Source: Beutenbergia cavernae DSM 12333
GTDB lineage: Bacteria > Actinomycetota > Actinomycetes > Actinomycetales > Beutenbergiaceae
Direction of reading: 5' to 3'
Length of the DNA: 64,000 nucleotides
Assembly: GCF_000023105.1 (NCBI RefSeq)
Contig: NC_012669.1
Location: forward strand, 2,977,025-3,041,024
Part shown: positions 1-6,707 of the stretch, one piece after another
Layout: each line of letters starts with the position of its first letter
Numbering within the stretch: the stretch's first letter is position 1
The notes under the pieces: model-generated
Seen by the model: only the letters and a program-made list of their open reading frames with translations
Databases searched by the model: none
Told to the model about the DNA's origin: nothing
Translations under genes and position numbers: made by a program

Positions 1-62
1 TCGAAATCGAGCACGAGCGTGAGGCGTGGTTCCGGCACGGCACCAACGCTACGGCGTCCGGC

Positions 63-110
63 GGCGTCGGCGTTGCGGCGTCCTACGGCGTCGGCGTTGC
101 GGCGTCCTAC
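63..110. repeat. Tandem 24-bp direct repeat, two copies
   Basis: Two perfect adjacent 24-bp copies (63-86 and 87-110) of a GC-rich unit beginning GGCGTCGGCGTTGCGG. A partial, degenerate copy precedes them at about 52-62. The repeat ends where the hairpin at 106-144 begins. I see no convincing gene in 1-191. The repeat could be the edge of a degenerate coding end outside the window or simple slippage. Confidence 0.8.
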
Positions 111-144
111 GGAACTGACCCACCTGGCGGGTCAGTGCCGTAGG
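106..144. terminator. Long hairpin, possible terminator
   Basis: CCTACGG (106-112) pairs with CCGTAGG (138-144), and ACTGACCC (114-121) pairs with GGGTCAGT (129-136). One A/G mismatch interrupts the 16-position stem and the loop is 7 nt. There is no T-run, which is common for actinobacterial terminators. It could end a transcript entering from the left before the tRNA gene. The function is inferred from shape only. Confidence 0.45.
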
Positions 145-176
145 CGCCGCGAACAGCCGAGGCCCCTGCCGGGCCG

Positions 177-182
177 TAGGCT
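177..182 (+). promoter_or_regulatory. Probable -10 box of tRNA-Leu
   Basis: TAGGCT fits the actinobacterial -10 pattern TANNNT and ends 9 nt before the first base of the tRNA acceptor stem. No clear -35 hexamer is visible. Confidence 0.5.
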
Positions 183-191
183 GGCCCGCGA

Positions 192-273
192 GCGCGAGTG
201 GCGTAACTGGCAGCCGCGCAGGATTTAGGTTCCTGTGCCTTCGGGCGTGTGGGTTCGAGTCCCACCTCGCGCA
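192..273 (+). tRNA. tRNA-Leu (UAG anticodon)
   Basis: The acceptor stem GCGCGAG (192-198) pairs with CTCGCGC (266-272). The anticodon stem CAGGA/TCCTG closes the loop TTTAGGT with anticodon TAG at 226-228, which reads CUA leucine codons. A long variable arm with stem GCC-TTCG-GGC marks a type II tRNA. The T arm is GTGGG-TTCGAGT-CCCAC. The discriminator is A273. The next bases are CCG, so the 3' CCA is not encoded and would be added after transcription. Confidence 0.95.
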
Positions 274-307
274 CCGCCCGACCGGCGTGGGCGGCCCCTC
301 AGCCGCG

Positions 308-637
308 TCAGGCGTCGTCGCCCGCGGACGCCGGTTGCAGCGTGGCCGTCCCGTCGCCGACGACGATGCGCTGGTCCGGGCACACCGGCCCGGGGAGCAC
401 GACGTCGGGTCCGGACGCGAACGTGACCGTGACGTCACCCGGCGTGCAGCCGTAGTCGAGGAGGAGGACTCCGCCGTCCGCGGTGACAGTGGTCTCCTCG
501 TCTCCGGTCGAGACGACGACGTCGCCTGGACCGTTGTTCTGGATCGCGAGGTCGCCGGGGTCGCTGCATGCCGTCGAGATCACGGCCAGCAGGGCGCCGA
601 TGACGCTGCCTGTGGCGCGTCGCGTCGCGCGGTTCAT
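308..637 (-). CDS. Small putative lipoprotein/secreted protein
   Basis: A 109-residue protein. The ATG at 637 was chosen because it gives a compact signal peptide (basic MNRATRR, then a hydrophobic stretch) ending in STAC with Cys at residue 24. The position -3 residue is Ser, so the lipobox is imperfect. The mature part is acidic and beta-rich (Asp/Gly/Thr/Val) with two further cysteines, which could form a disulfide outside the cell. No family is recognised. It stands alone downstream of the VIT-like gene on the same strand with a gap of about 120 bp. Upstream extension to 748 is possible but would bury the signal peptide. Confidence 0.6.
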   Translation of the reverse strand: MNRATRRATGSVIGALLAVISTACSDPGDLAIQNNGPGDVVVSTGDEETTVTADGGVLLLDYGCTPGDVTVTFASGPDVVLPGPVCPDQRIVVGDGTATLQPASAGDDA

Positions 638-759
638 CGCACTCACCCGCCCTGCGGTCGACCGGATTCCCCGACGATAGGTGGACGGCAGCCGCTCGGC
701 CACGGGCTTCACCAAGCCTCCGGCACATGCGCACAGCGTCCTCCGCATCCGCTGCTACG

Positions 760-1458
760 TCACGATCCGATGAGAGTTCCGACAGCCCAGGTGGCGAGCA
801 TCGTCCCGGCGCCGATCGCGACGGTGCGGGCCACCGCCCGCGGGACGCTCGAGTCGGCGGTCCGTGCCGCGATCGTCGCCGTGATCGTGAGCGCGACCAC
901 GACCACCACGAACGTCATCGGGACGCGCGCGGACGGCGGCGCGAGCTCCATCACGGCGAGAGGGATCAGCGCCCCGAGCCCGAAGGCGAGGGCGCCGGCG
1001 AATCCGGACCGCCACGCGGGCACCTCCTCCTCCGCGAGGTCGAGGCCGTGCTCCGCCTCCAGCTGCGCCGCCAGCGCGTCATGCGCCGTGAGCTCCGTGG
1101 CGACCTCGCGGGCGAGCCGAGGCGAGAGCCCCTTCCGCTCGTAGATCGCGGTGAGCTCGGCCAGCTCCTCGTCGGGCGCCTCGGCGAGCCGACGGCGCTC
1201 GTCCTCCACCAGCGCGTCCTCGGCGTCCTCCTCGACCGCCGCCTCCGCGTACGCGGCCCCACCCGCCGCGGCACCGCCGGCGAGCGCGATCGCGAGCCCG
1301 GCCACGAGCAGCGTCTCGTCGCCCCCGCCCGCACCGGCGATGCCCTCGACGACCCCCGCCGCCGCGATGATCCCGTCGTTCGCCTCGATGAGACGAGCAC
1401 GCAACCACCAGCGCCGGGTCGGTGACTCCACGCCGTCGTCAGCCGCCATGCGGCGCAT
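760..1458 (-). CDS. VIT1/CCC1-family metal (Fe/Mn) transporter homologue
   Basis: A 232-residue membrane protein. The N-terminal EANDGIIAAAGVVEGIAGAG resembles the conserved first helix of VIT1/CCC1 transporters, which move Fe2+ or Mn2+ out of the cytosol. A hydrophobic pair of helices (about 27-75) is followed by a long acidic cytosolic segment (about 78-145, many Glu), the usual metal-binding insertion. Three further helices lie at about 150-230. The ATG at 1458 has GGAGG 7 nt upstream; a second ATG lies three codons later. Substrate is inferred from family. No metal regulator is adjacent. Confidence 0.8.
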   Translation of the reverse strand: MRRMAADDGVESPTRRWWLRARLIEANDGIIAAAGVVEGIAGAGGGDETLLVAGLAIALAGGAAAGGAAYAEAAVEEDAEDALVEDERRRLAEAPDEELAELTAIYERKGLSPRLAREVATELTAHDALAAQLEAEHGLDLAEEEVPAWRSGFAGALAFGLGALIPLAVMELAPPSARVPMTFVVVVVALTITATIAARTADSSVPRAVARTVAIGAGTMLATWAVGTLIGS

Positions 1459-1487
1459 CCTGCCGCCTCCGGGGTCGGCCCGCCCGC

Positions 1488-2321
1488 TCAGGGCGAGCGG
1501 TCCGCCTGATCACCACCGAGCAGGGCGATGAGCGCCTGGGCGTCGTGAGGCGCCCGGACCTTCGCGTCGTTGTCGAAGTAGACGACGACGTCGCCCCGCC
1601 CGGCCCAGTCGCTCACCTTCGCGGCCCAACGCCGCAACGCCTCGTCGTCGTACCCGCTGGCGTACAGCTCGTCCGCACCGTGCAGTCGGACGTAGGCGAA
1701 GTCCGTGGTCAGGTGCTCGAACGCCGGCCACGCCGTCCCGCCGTCGGACACGACAGACGCGACGCCCGCCTCGCCCAGGATCGCCGCGAACTCCGGATCG
1801 GCGAAGGAGGCGTGGCGTGCCTCGATCGCGTGGCGGAGCGGGCGGTCCTCCTCGACCTCGGTCCAGGCCTCGGCCTTGAGCTTGTCGTCGTGCTCGCCGG
1901 CGAGGCGAGCGGCCTCGGCCGTCGTGCGCGGCAGCTCGGCACAGAACGCCGCGATCCGCTCCGCGTCGAACGCGAAGTTCGGCGGCAGCTGCCACAGGAT
2001 CGGCCCGAGCTTCGGTCCGAGAGCCAGCACGCCAGACGCGAAGAAGTTCGCCAGCGAGGCGCGCGGGTCCTGCAGCCGCTTCAGGTGCGTGATGTAGCGG
2101 CCGCCCTTGACCGAGAACACGAAGTCGTCAGGCACCTCGGCGCGCCACGTCTGGAAGCTCGACGGCCGTTGCAACGAGTAGAACGTGCCGTTGATCTCGA
2201 TGGACGTGAGGTGCTGTGCCGCGTACTCCAGCTCACGCCGTTGCGGGAGGCGGGGCGGGTAGAACGTGCCGCGCCACGCCGGGTAGCGCCACCCCGAGAT
2301 CCCCACGCGCACCTGGCCCAT
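1488..2321 (-). CDS. DUF72 (YecE-like) family protein
   Basis: A 277-residue cytosolic protein with the DUF72 TIM-barrel hallmarks: GISGWRYPAWRGTFYP near the N-terminus, SIEINGTFY at about 40-48, and YVRLHG at about 212. The biochemical role of the family is unknown; members are often annotated as sugar-isomerase-like barrels. The ATG at 2321 has no Shine-Dalgarno sequence but lies 6 nt from a TAGTCT box, so the mRNA is probably leaderless. It is a single-gene unit; the next gene upstream ends about 50 bp away. Confidence 0.85.
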   Translation of the reverse strand: MGQVRVGISGWRYPAWRGTFYPPRLPQRRELEYAAQHLTSIEINGTFYSLQRPSSFQTWRAEVPDDFVFSVKGGRYITHLKRLQDPRASLANFFASGVLALGPKLGPILWQLPPNFAFDAERIAAFCAELPRTTAEAARLAGEHDDKLKAEAWTEVEEDRPLRHAIEARHASFADPEFAAILGEAGVASVVSDGGTAWPAFEHLTTDFAYVRLHGADELYASGYDDEALRRWAAKVSDWAGRGDVVVYFDNDAKVRAPHDAQALIALLGGDQADRSP

Positions 2322-2327
2322 CGCCCG

Positions 2328-2333
2328 AGACTA
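2328..2333 (-). promoter_or_regulatory. -10 box, leaderless promoter of DUF72 gene
   Basis: On the minus strand this reads TAGTCT, followed by 6 nt (CGGGCG) and then the ATG. The spacing puts the transcription start at the A of the start codon. Confidence 0.55.
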
Positions 2334-2374
2334 GGGCGCCAGGTCGGACGTGGCGGGCTTCTCCGTTCCGCGCG

Positions 2375-3289
2375 TCAGGAGCCTGTGCCGCGCAGGTGCG
2401 CCCACGCCGCCGGGTTCTCGCCGAGCCAGGCCACGAACGACTGCGCGGGCCGGCCTGCGAGGGTCTCGACGGCGTCGCTCACCACCCCCAGCTCGCCGGC
2501 GGCGATCGCCGTGTAGGACGAGACCCACCCGTCGACCTCGACCTGCGGGGCGGCGTACCCGGCCCGAGACGCGTACGCCTCGTCGACCGTCTCCGCGTGG
2601 TACGTGATCCGGCGACCCGCGGCGCTGGAGAGTGCCTCCGCGACCTCCGCCATGGTGAGCGGGGCGGGACCTGTGACGTCGTAGGCGCGGCCGTCGTGGC
2701 GGCCCGGGTCCGCGGCGAGCAGCACCGCCGTCGCGACGTCCGCGACGTCGTCGTGCGCGACCGACGCGACCCGGCCCTCGCCCGCGGGTCCGCGGATGAC
2801 GCCGTCGTCCCCCACCATCCTCGCCAACCCGAGGTGATACAGGTTGTCGCGCAGGAACGTGTGCCGGAGACCGGAGGCCCGGATCGCCTCCTCCGTAGCG
2901 GCGTGGTCGCGCGCGAACGTGAACACCGCGTCCGAGGCCGCGCCGACGAACGACGTGTACACGATCCGTTCGACACCCGCGGCCACGGCGGCGGCGATCG
3001 CTGCCCGGTGGGTGGTGACGCGGTCGGCCTCCTCGCGCGCCGAGACCAGGAACACGGTGCCGACTCCACGGAACGCCGCTTCCATCCCCGCCTGGTCGCG
3101 GAAGCCGGCGGCGACGGCGACCTCGGCTCCCGGGATCGGCTCGCCGGCCGACGACGGCGCCCGCGCCGCGTCCCGTACGACGAGCCGCTGCGCAGCGCCC
3201 TCCGAGGCGAGCCGGAGAGCAACCCTCCGGCCCAGCTCACCGCTCGCCCCGGTGACGGCGACGGGCCGGGACGGCACAGCGATGGTCAT
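2375..3289 (-). CDS. NAD(P)-binding NmrA/SDR-like oxidoreductase
   Basis: A 304-residue atypical short-chain dehydrogenase. The dinucleotide-binding motif VTGASGELGRRV lies at about residues 12-23, and TSFVGA at about 115 follows a Rossmann beta strand. The sequence resembles the QOR2/TMR-like subgroup (NAD(P)H:quinone oxidoreductase type 2, NmrA fold), which often lacks a complete Tyr-Lys catalytic pair. The substrate is not predictable. It is divergent from a second NmrA-like gene (3372) across an 82-bp gap containing a small palindrome. The ATG at 3289 lacks a Shine-Dalgarno sequence and is placed 6 nt after a TACGGT box. Confidence 0.8.
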   Translation of the reverse strand: MTIAVPSRPVAVTGASGELGRRVALRLASEGAAQRLVVRDAARAPSSAGEPIPGAEVAVAAGFRDQAGMEAAFRGVGTVFLVSAREEADRVTTHRAAIAAAVAAGVERIVYTSFVGAASDAVFTFARDHAATEEAIRASGLRHTFLRDNLYHLGLARMVGDDGVIRGPAGEGRVASVAHDDVADVATAVLLAADPGRHDGRAYDVTGPAPLTMAEVAEALSSAAGRRITYHAETVDEAYASRAGYAAPQVEVDGWVSSYTAIAAGELGVVSDAVETLAGRPAQSFVAWLGENPAAWAHLRGTGS

Positions 3290-3295
3290 GGCGTC

Positions 3296-3301
3296 ACCGT
3301 A
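3296..3301 (-). promoter_or_regulatory. -10 box, leaderless promoter of NmrA-like gene
   Basis: On the minus strand this reads TACGGT, then 6 nt (GACGCC), then the ATG at 3289. Confidence 0.5.
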
Positions 3302-3316
3302 GACCTCAGCACGTTC

Positions 3317-3331
3317 CCGTATGCTGTACGG
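3317..3331. promoter_or_regulatory. Small palindrome between divergent oxidoreductases
   Basis: CCGTA-TGCTG-TACGG is an inverted repeat with a 5-nt spacer. It overlaps TATGCT (3320-3325) and TACGGT (3327-3332), both plausible plus-strand -10 boxes for the gene at 3372. This fits an operator for a repressor encoded elsewhere that could control both divergent genes. No regulator gene adjoins it. Confidence 0.4.
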
Positions 3332-3371
3332 TTAATCGGCTCGACTGTCCCGACACGGAGGTGTGCCCGCC

Positions 3372-4175
3372 ATGACCATCCTCGTCACCGGCGCTACCGG
3401 AACCGTCGGACGCCTCGTCGTCGACGCGCTCCTGGACCGCGGCGCCACCGACGTCCGGGCGCTCACGATCGACCCCGTCCGAGCGGCCCTGCCGGCGGGC
3501 GTCGACGTCGCGATCGGGTCGGTGCTGCGGCCGGAGACGCTGCGGGGGGCCTTCGACGGCGTCAGGTCGTTCTATCTCGCACCGCACCCGCCGACGACCG
3601 CTGCCGTGATGGCGGTGGCCGTGTCCGCCGGGGTCGAGCGCGTGGTCGACCTGGCCGGCGCGGAGGGCACGGGCTGGGAGACGATCGAGCCACCGGTCGA
3701 GGAGAGCGGTCTGGGGTGGACGCATCTCGAGCCGGGCGAGTTCATGGAGAACGCGACGATCTGGGCCGAGCAGATCCGCGAGCGGCGCGAGGTGCGGGAC
3801 GCCTTTCCGTCCGCGGCGAACGCACCGATCGCGATGGCCGACGTCGCGGACGCCGCCGCCGCGTGCCTGCTCGACGAGACCCACGCCGGCCGCCGCTACA
3901 CCCTCACCGGGCCCGAGACCCTGACGAGCGTCGAGAAGGTACGCGTGCTCGGCGACGCGATCGGCGCTCCCGTCACGTTTGTCGAGGTCCCCCGGGCGGA
4001 CGCGATCGCTCAGCTCGAGGCGTCGATGGGCGAGTACGCCGAGTGGTACGTCGACGGCTACGCGGCGCTGGTCGAGCACCCGCAGGCGGCCGTGCCCGCG
4101 CTCTCCGAGGTGCTGGGCCGTCCGGCGACGACGTTCGCGCAGTGGGCGCGTGCGAACGCCGCCGCGTTCACCTGA
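3372..4175 (+). CDS. NmrA-like NAD(P)-binding protein
   Basis: A 267-residue Rossmann-fold protein beginning MTILVTGATGTVGRLV (GxxGxxG). It has the NmrA/HSCARG-like layout: cofactor site at the N-terminus, variable C-terminal substrate lobe. The ATG at 3372 was chosen over the GTG at 3363 because GGAGG (3357-3361) lies 10 nt upstream of the ATG and only 1 nt from the GTG. Typical roles in this family are redox sensing or quinone/ketone reduction; nothing here fixes the substrate. It is divergently paired with the related gene at 2375-3289. Confidence 0.8.
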   Translation: MTILVTGATGTVGRLVVDALLDRGATDVRALTIDPVRAALPAGVDVAIGSVLRPETLRGAFDGVRSFYLAPHPPTTAAVMAVAVSAGVERVVDLAGAEGTGWETIEPPVEESGLGWTHLEPGEFMENATIWAEQIRERREVRDAFPSAANAPIAMADVADAAAACLLDETHAGRRYTLTGPETLTSVEKVRVLGDAIGAPVTFVEVPRADAIAQLEASMGEYAEWYVDGYAALVEHPQAAVPALSEVLGRPATTFAQWARANAAAFT

Positions 4176-4196
4176 CCCGCTGTCGGCGCCGCGCCG

Positions 4197-4202
4197 TAGG
4201 TT
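4197..4202 (+). promoter_or_regulatory. -10 box, leaderless promoter of nfo
   Basis: TAGGTT is followed by 6 nt (GGGGCC) and then the ATG of nfo. No separate ribosome binding site is present. Confidence 0.55.
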
Positions 4203-4208
4203 GGGGCC

Positions 4209-4991
4209 ATGCAGATCGGAGCGCACGTCGACCAGAGCGACCCCGTCACCCAGGCCCGAGCGATCGGGGCTGACATCGTGCAGATCTTCCTCGGGGATCC
4301 GCAGTCGTGGAAGGTCACCGGCCCGGACTACCCGGGTGGCGCGGAGGCCCTGCGCGCCGCGACCGAGGAGGCGGGCATCGACGTCTACGTGCACGCGCCG
4401 TACGTCATCAACGTCGCGAGCCCGAACAACCGGATCCGGATCCCGAGCCGCAAGCAGCTCCAGGGCGTCGTCCACGAGGCGGCGAAGGTCGGCGCGAAGG
4501 GCGTCGTCGTGCACGGAGGCCACGTCACGGCCGGCACGGATCTCGCCGTCGGCTACGACAACTGGCGCAAGGCGATCGACCAGCTCGACGCTCCGGTGCC
4601 GATCTTCATCGAGAACACGGCGGGGGGCGAGCACTCCATGGCCCGTCGCCTCGAGAGCATCGCCCGGCTCTGGGACGCCGTCGGGCAGGCGGACGGAGGC
4701 GACGCGGTCGGGTTCTGCCTCGACACGTGCCACGCCTGGGCCGGGGGGATCGATCTCGCCGACGCAGTCGAGCAGGTCCGCGGGATCACCGGTCGCGTGG
4801 ACCTCGTGCACGCGAACAACTCGCGTGACGCGTTCGACTCCGGGGCGGACCGGCACGCGAACGTCGTCGCCGGGGAGATCCCGCCGGAGGCGATCGCCGG
4901 CGTGATCCGCGACGCCGGCACTCCCGCGATCTGCGAGACCCACCGCGACATGGGCCCGGACATCACCTACCTGCGGTCGCAGCTCGGCTGA
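4209..4991 (+). CDS. nfo: Deoxyribonuclease IV (AP endonuclease, Nfo family)
   Basis: A 260-residue TIM-barrel protein of AP endonuclease family 2, which cuts DNA 5' of abasic sites in base excision repair using three metal ions. Visible signatures are MQIGAHVDQSDP at the N-terminus, VYVHAPYVINVASPN at about 63-77, VVHGGHV at about 99, FIENTAGG at about 134, FCLDTCHAWAGG at about 168 and the C-terminal ICETH. The metal-binding His, Glu and Asp residues are in the expected order. Length is slightly short of the 280-residue norm. Its 3' end overlaps the convergent hydrolase gene by 25 bp. Confidence 0.9.
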   Translation: MQIGAHVDQSDPVTQARAIGADIVQIFLGDPQSWKVTGPDYPGGAEALRAATEEAGIDVYVHAPYVINVASPNNRIRIPSRKQLQGVVHEAAKVGAKGVVVHGGHVTAGTDLAVGYDNWRKAIDQLDAPVPIFIENTAGGEHSMARRLESIARLWDAVGQADGGDAVGFCLDTCHAWAGGIDLADAVEQVRGITGRVDLVHANNSRDAFDSGADRHANVVAGEIPPEAIAGVIRDAGTPAICETHRDMGPDITYLRSQLG

Positions 4992-5899
4992 GTCGGCAGG
5001 ACGGGGCGGGCGGGCGGCGGGACCTCCTCGACGCGGTCGTGCCGTCCGGCGAAGTCCACGACACGGGCGAGCACCTCGTCCCGGATCTCGCCGAGGACGC
5101 CGTGCCCGCGGCCCGGGTACACCTCGACCTCAGCGGTCGGCGCCAGCTCGGCGAGCCGACGCACGGCCCGCGAAGGATCGCTCAGCACGGAGGCGCCACC
5201 GTAGATCGCGAGCAGCGGCACGTCGATGCGTCGGATCGCGGAGTCCTTCAGCGGCCGCGCCCAGCCGAGGCCGGTGCGGTAGCCCTGCGCGGCACGGGCG
5301 AGCTCGAGCAGCTCGTCCTCCAGCTGGACGCCGGGCGTCAGCCACTCGTGCATCCTGCTCCAGGCGTCCTCGCTCGGGCGGGCGCCGAGGCGCAGCATCC
5401 GCGACAGGGCGCTCAGCGGCGTCCGCGCGAACACCCCGTTGGGCTCGACGAGCGACACGCTCGCCACCCGGGCCGGCGCGTGCACGGCGACGAGAGCCGC
5501 GTGCCAGGCACCCTGCGACTCACCCACGAGGTGGACGCGATCAGCACCGAGCCCGTCGAGCACCTCCTCGAGCCACCGCGCGATGTCGGCGTCGCCACGC
5601 AGCGGGGCCGTCTGCACCGACCGTCCCGCGGCGCCGATCGTGTCCGGCGCGTAGACACGGCGCGCGGCGGCGAGCGTCGGCACGCAGGCGTGCCACGTGG
5701 GGCCGGTGCCACCGAAGCCGTGCAGCAGCACGAACGGCGACCCGGCGCCGTCGCCCGACGAGCGCACCCGGGTGGTACCGAACGACGTGGGCACGTCGAC
5801 GTCCGTGGCCGGCATCGGCCACAGATCCGCGACCGCGTCGTACGCCCGCAGGTAGGCCGCGCGCGCCTCGTCGTCCTTGAACCGTCCGATCCGTGCCAT
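4967..5899 (-). CDS. Alpha/beta hydrolase
   Basis: A 310-residue alpha/beta-fold hydrolase. The oxyanion-hole motif LLHGFGG lies at about residue 58, the nucleophile elbow GESQGAW at about 127, a late acidic region after the lid, and the catalytic His probably in GRGHGVLG near 263. The substrate is unknown; the family includes esterases, epoxide hydrolases and dehalogenases. The start at 5899 (MARIGRF) is preferred because GGAGGG precedes it by 5-6 nt; ATGs at 5917 and 5911 are in frame. Its promoter lies in the 40-bp palindrome shared with the divergent TetR gene, which very likely represses it. Confidence 0.8.
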   Translation of the reverse strand: MARIGRFKDDEARAAYLRAYDAVADLWPMPATDVDVPTSFGTTRVRSSGDGAGSPFVLLHGFGGTGPTWHACVPTLAAARRVYAPDTIGAAGRSVQTAPLRGDADIARWLEEVLDGLGADRVHLVGESQGAWHAALVAVHAPARVASVSLVEPNGVFARTPLSALSRMLRLGARPSEDAWSRMHEWLTPGVQLEDELLELARAAQGYRTGLGWARPLKDSAIRRIDVPLLAIYGGASVLSDPSRAVRRLAELAPTAEVEVYPGRGHGVLGEIRDEVLARVVDFAGRHDRVEEVPPPARPVLPTQPSCDRR

Positions 5900-5922
5900 C
5901 GGGCCCTCCATCGCCATCTTGA

Positions 5923-5962
5923 TGATACAGTCGTACCATCAATTGTTGGTATGACCGTATCA
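5923..5962. promoter_or_regulatory. 40-bp palindromic operator between TetR and hydrolase genes
   Basis: The sequence starts TGATAC, ends GTATCA and is centred on CAATTG. Only three base pairs plus the two positions flanking the centre deviate from symmetry. Each outer end holds a -10-like box pointing outwards (TATCAT on the minus strand at 5922-5927, TATCAC on the plus strand at 5958-5963). A dimer or pair of dimers of the neighbouring TetR protein bound here would block both promoters. Confidence 0.8.
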
Positions 5963-6025
5963 CGAGGGTCGCGTCTCTGAGATTGGGGCATCGACCGGAC
6001 GAATCAGCGATGCGAGGAGGACGCC

Positions 6026-6634
6026 GTGCCGCGACTGGCAGACCACGACGAGCGCCGGCACCAGATCACCGACGCCGCACGCAGGGTCGTCGCTCGGGGC
6101 GGGCTGCCGGCCGCGACCTTTCAATCGGTGGCCGCCGAGGCTGGGGTCTCCGTGCGCCTCGTGCAGTACTACTTCGGCAGCAAGCGCGAGTTCCTGCTCG
6201 CCACTCACCGGGCAGTCGTCATGGACGCAGCGGAACGCTTCGCCGGCCGGCTCGCGGACCTCGGCGAGGGCGCAGCACCCCACGACGTGGTGCGAGGCGT
6301 GCTCATGGAGCTGCTCCCCACCGATCCGGCCCGCCGCGAGGACGCGATCGTGCTGGAGGCGTTCCACAACGCGGCGTTGACCGGGTCAGAGGCGAGCGCG
6401 GGCGACCTGCTCGGGGCACCGCGCGCCCTCGTCGACCTGGTGGCGGGCCAGGTGCGACGAGCGCGCAGCACGGCGTCCGGGTCGGCAGAGGCGACGGACG
6501 CCGAGACGGACGCGTGGATCGTGGTGCTGGCGGCGAGCGGCCTCACCCAGGCGATGCTCATCGACGCCGGCTTCGCGGCGGACGCCGACACCCTCGTCGA
6601 TCGGATCCTCAACAGGTTCCTGCCCCGGCACTGA
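6026..6634 (+). CDS. TetR-family transcriptional repressor
   Basis: A 202-residue regulator. The N-terminal helix-turn-helix spans about residues 10-55 (TDAARRVVARGGLPAATF, then VAAEAGVSVRLVQYYFGSK with the typical TetR Tyr-Phe-x-Ser-Lys end). The rest is an alpha-helical ligand-binding/dimer domain. The GTG start at 6026 has AGGAGG 5 nt upstream. It is divergent from the hydrolase gene across a long palindrome, so autoregulation and control of the hydrolase are the simplest model. The inducer is unknown but could be the hydrolase substrate. Confidence 0.9.
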   Translation: MPRLADHDERRHQITDAARRVVARGGLPAATFQSVAAEAGVSVRLVQYYFGSKREFLLATHRAVVMDAAERFAGRLADLGEGAAPHDVVRGVLMELLPTDPARREDAIVLEAFHNAALTGSEASAGDLLGAPRALVDLVAGQVRRARSTASGSAEATDAETDAWIVVLAASGLTQAMLIDAGFAADADTLVDRILNRFLPRH

Positions 6635-6673
6635 GTGCGAGGCAGTGACGGGCGGGCGCCCAACCCCCGCGGT

Positions 6674-6701
6674 GTGGCGGGCCGCCGCTGCGGCCCGCCA
6701 C
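6674..6701. terminator. Bidirectional terminator hairpin
   Basis: GTGGCGGGCCGC (6674-6685) pairs perfectly with GCGGCCCGCCAC (6690-6701) around a CGCT loop. It sits between convergent genes whose stops are at 6634 and 6708, as expected for a two-way terminator. Confidence 0.8.
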
Positions 6702-6707
6702 CGCCGC

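Noticed and set aside
3306-4943. 545-codon frame on the minus strand opposite the NmrA-like and nfo genes
   Set aside because: It spans two well-supported plus-strand genes and their promoter, has a Arg/Asp/Val composition typical of antisense shadows and no family.
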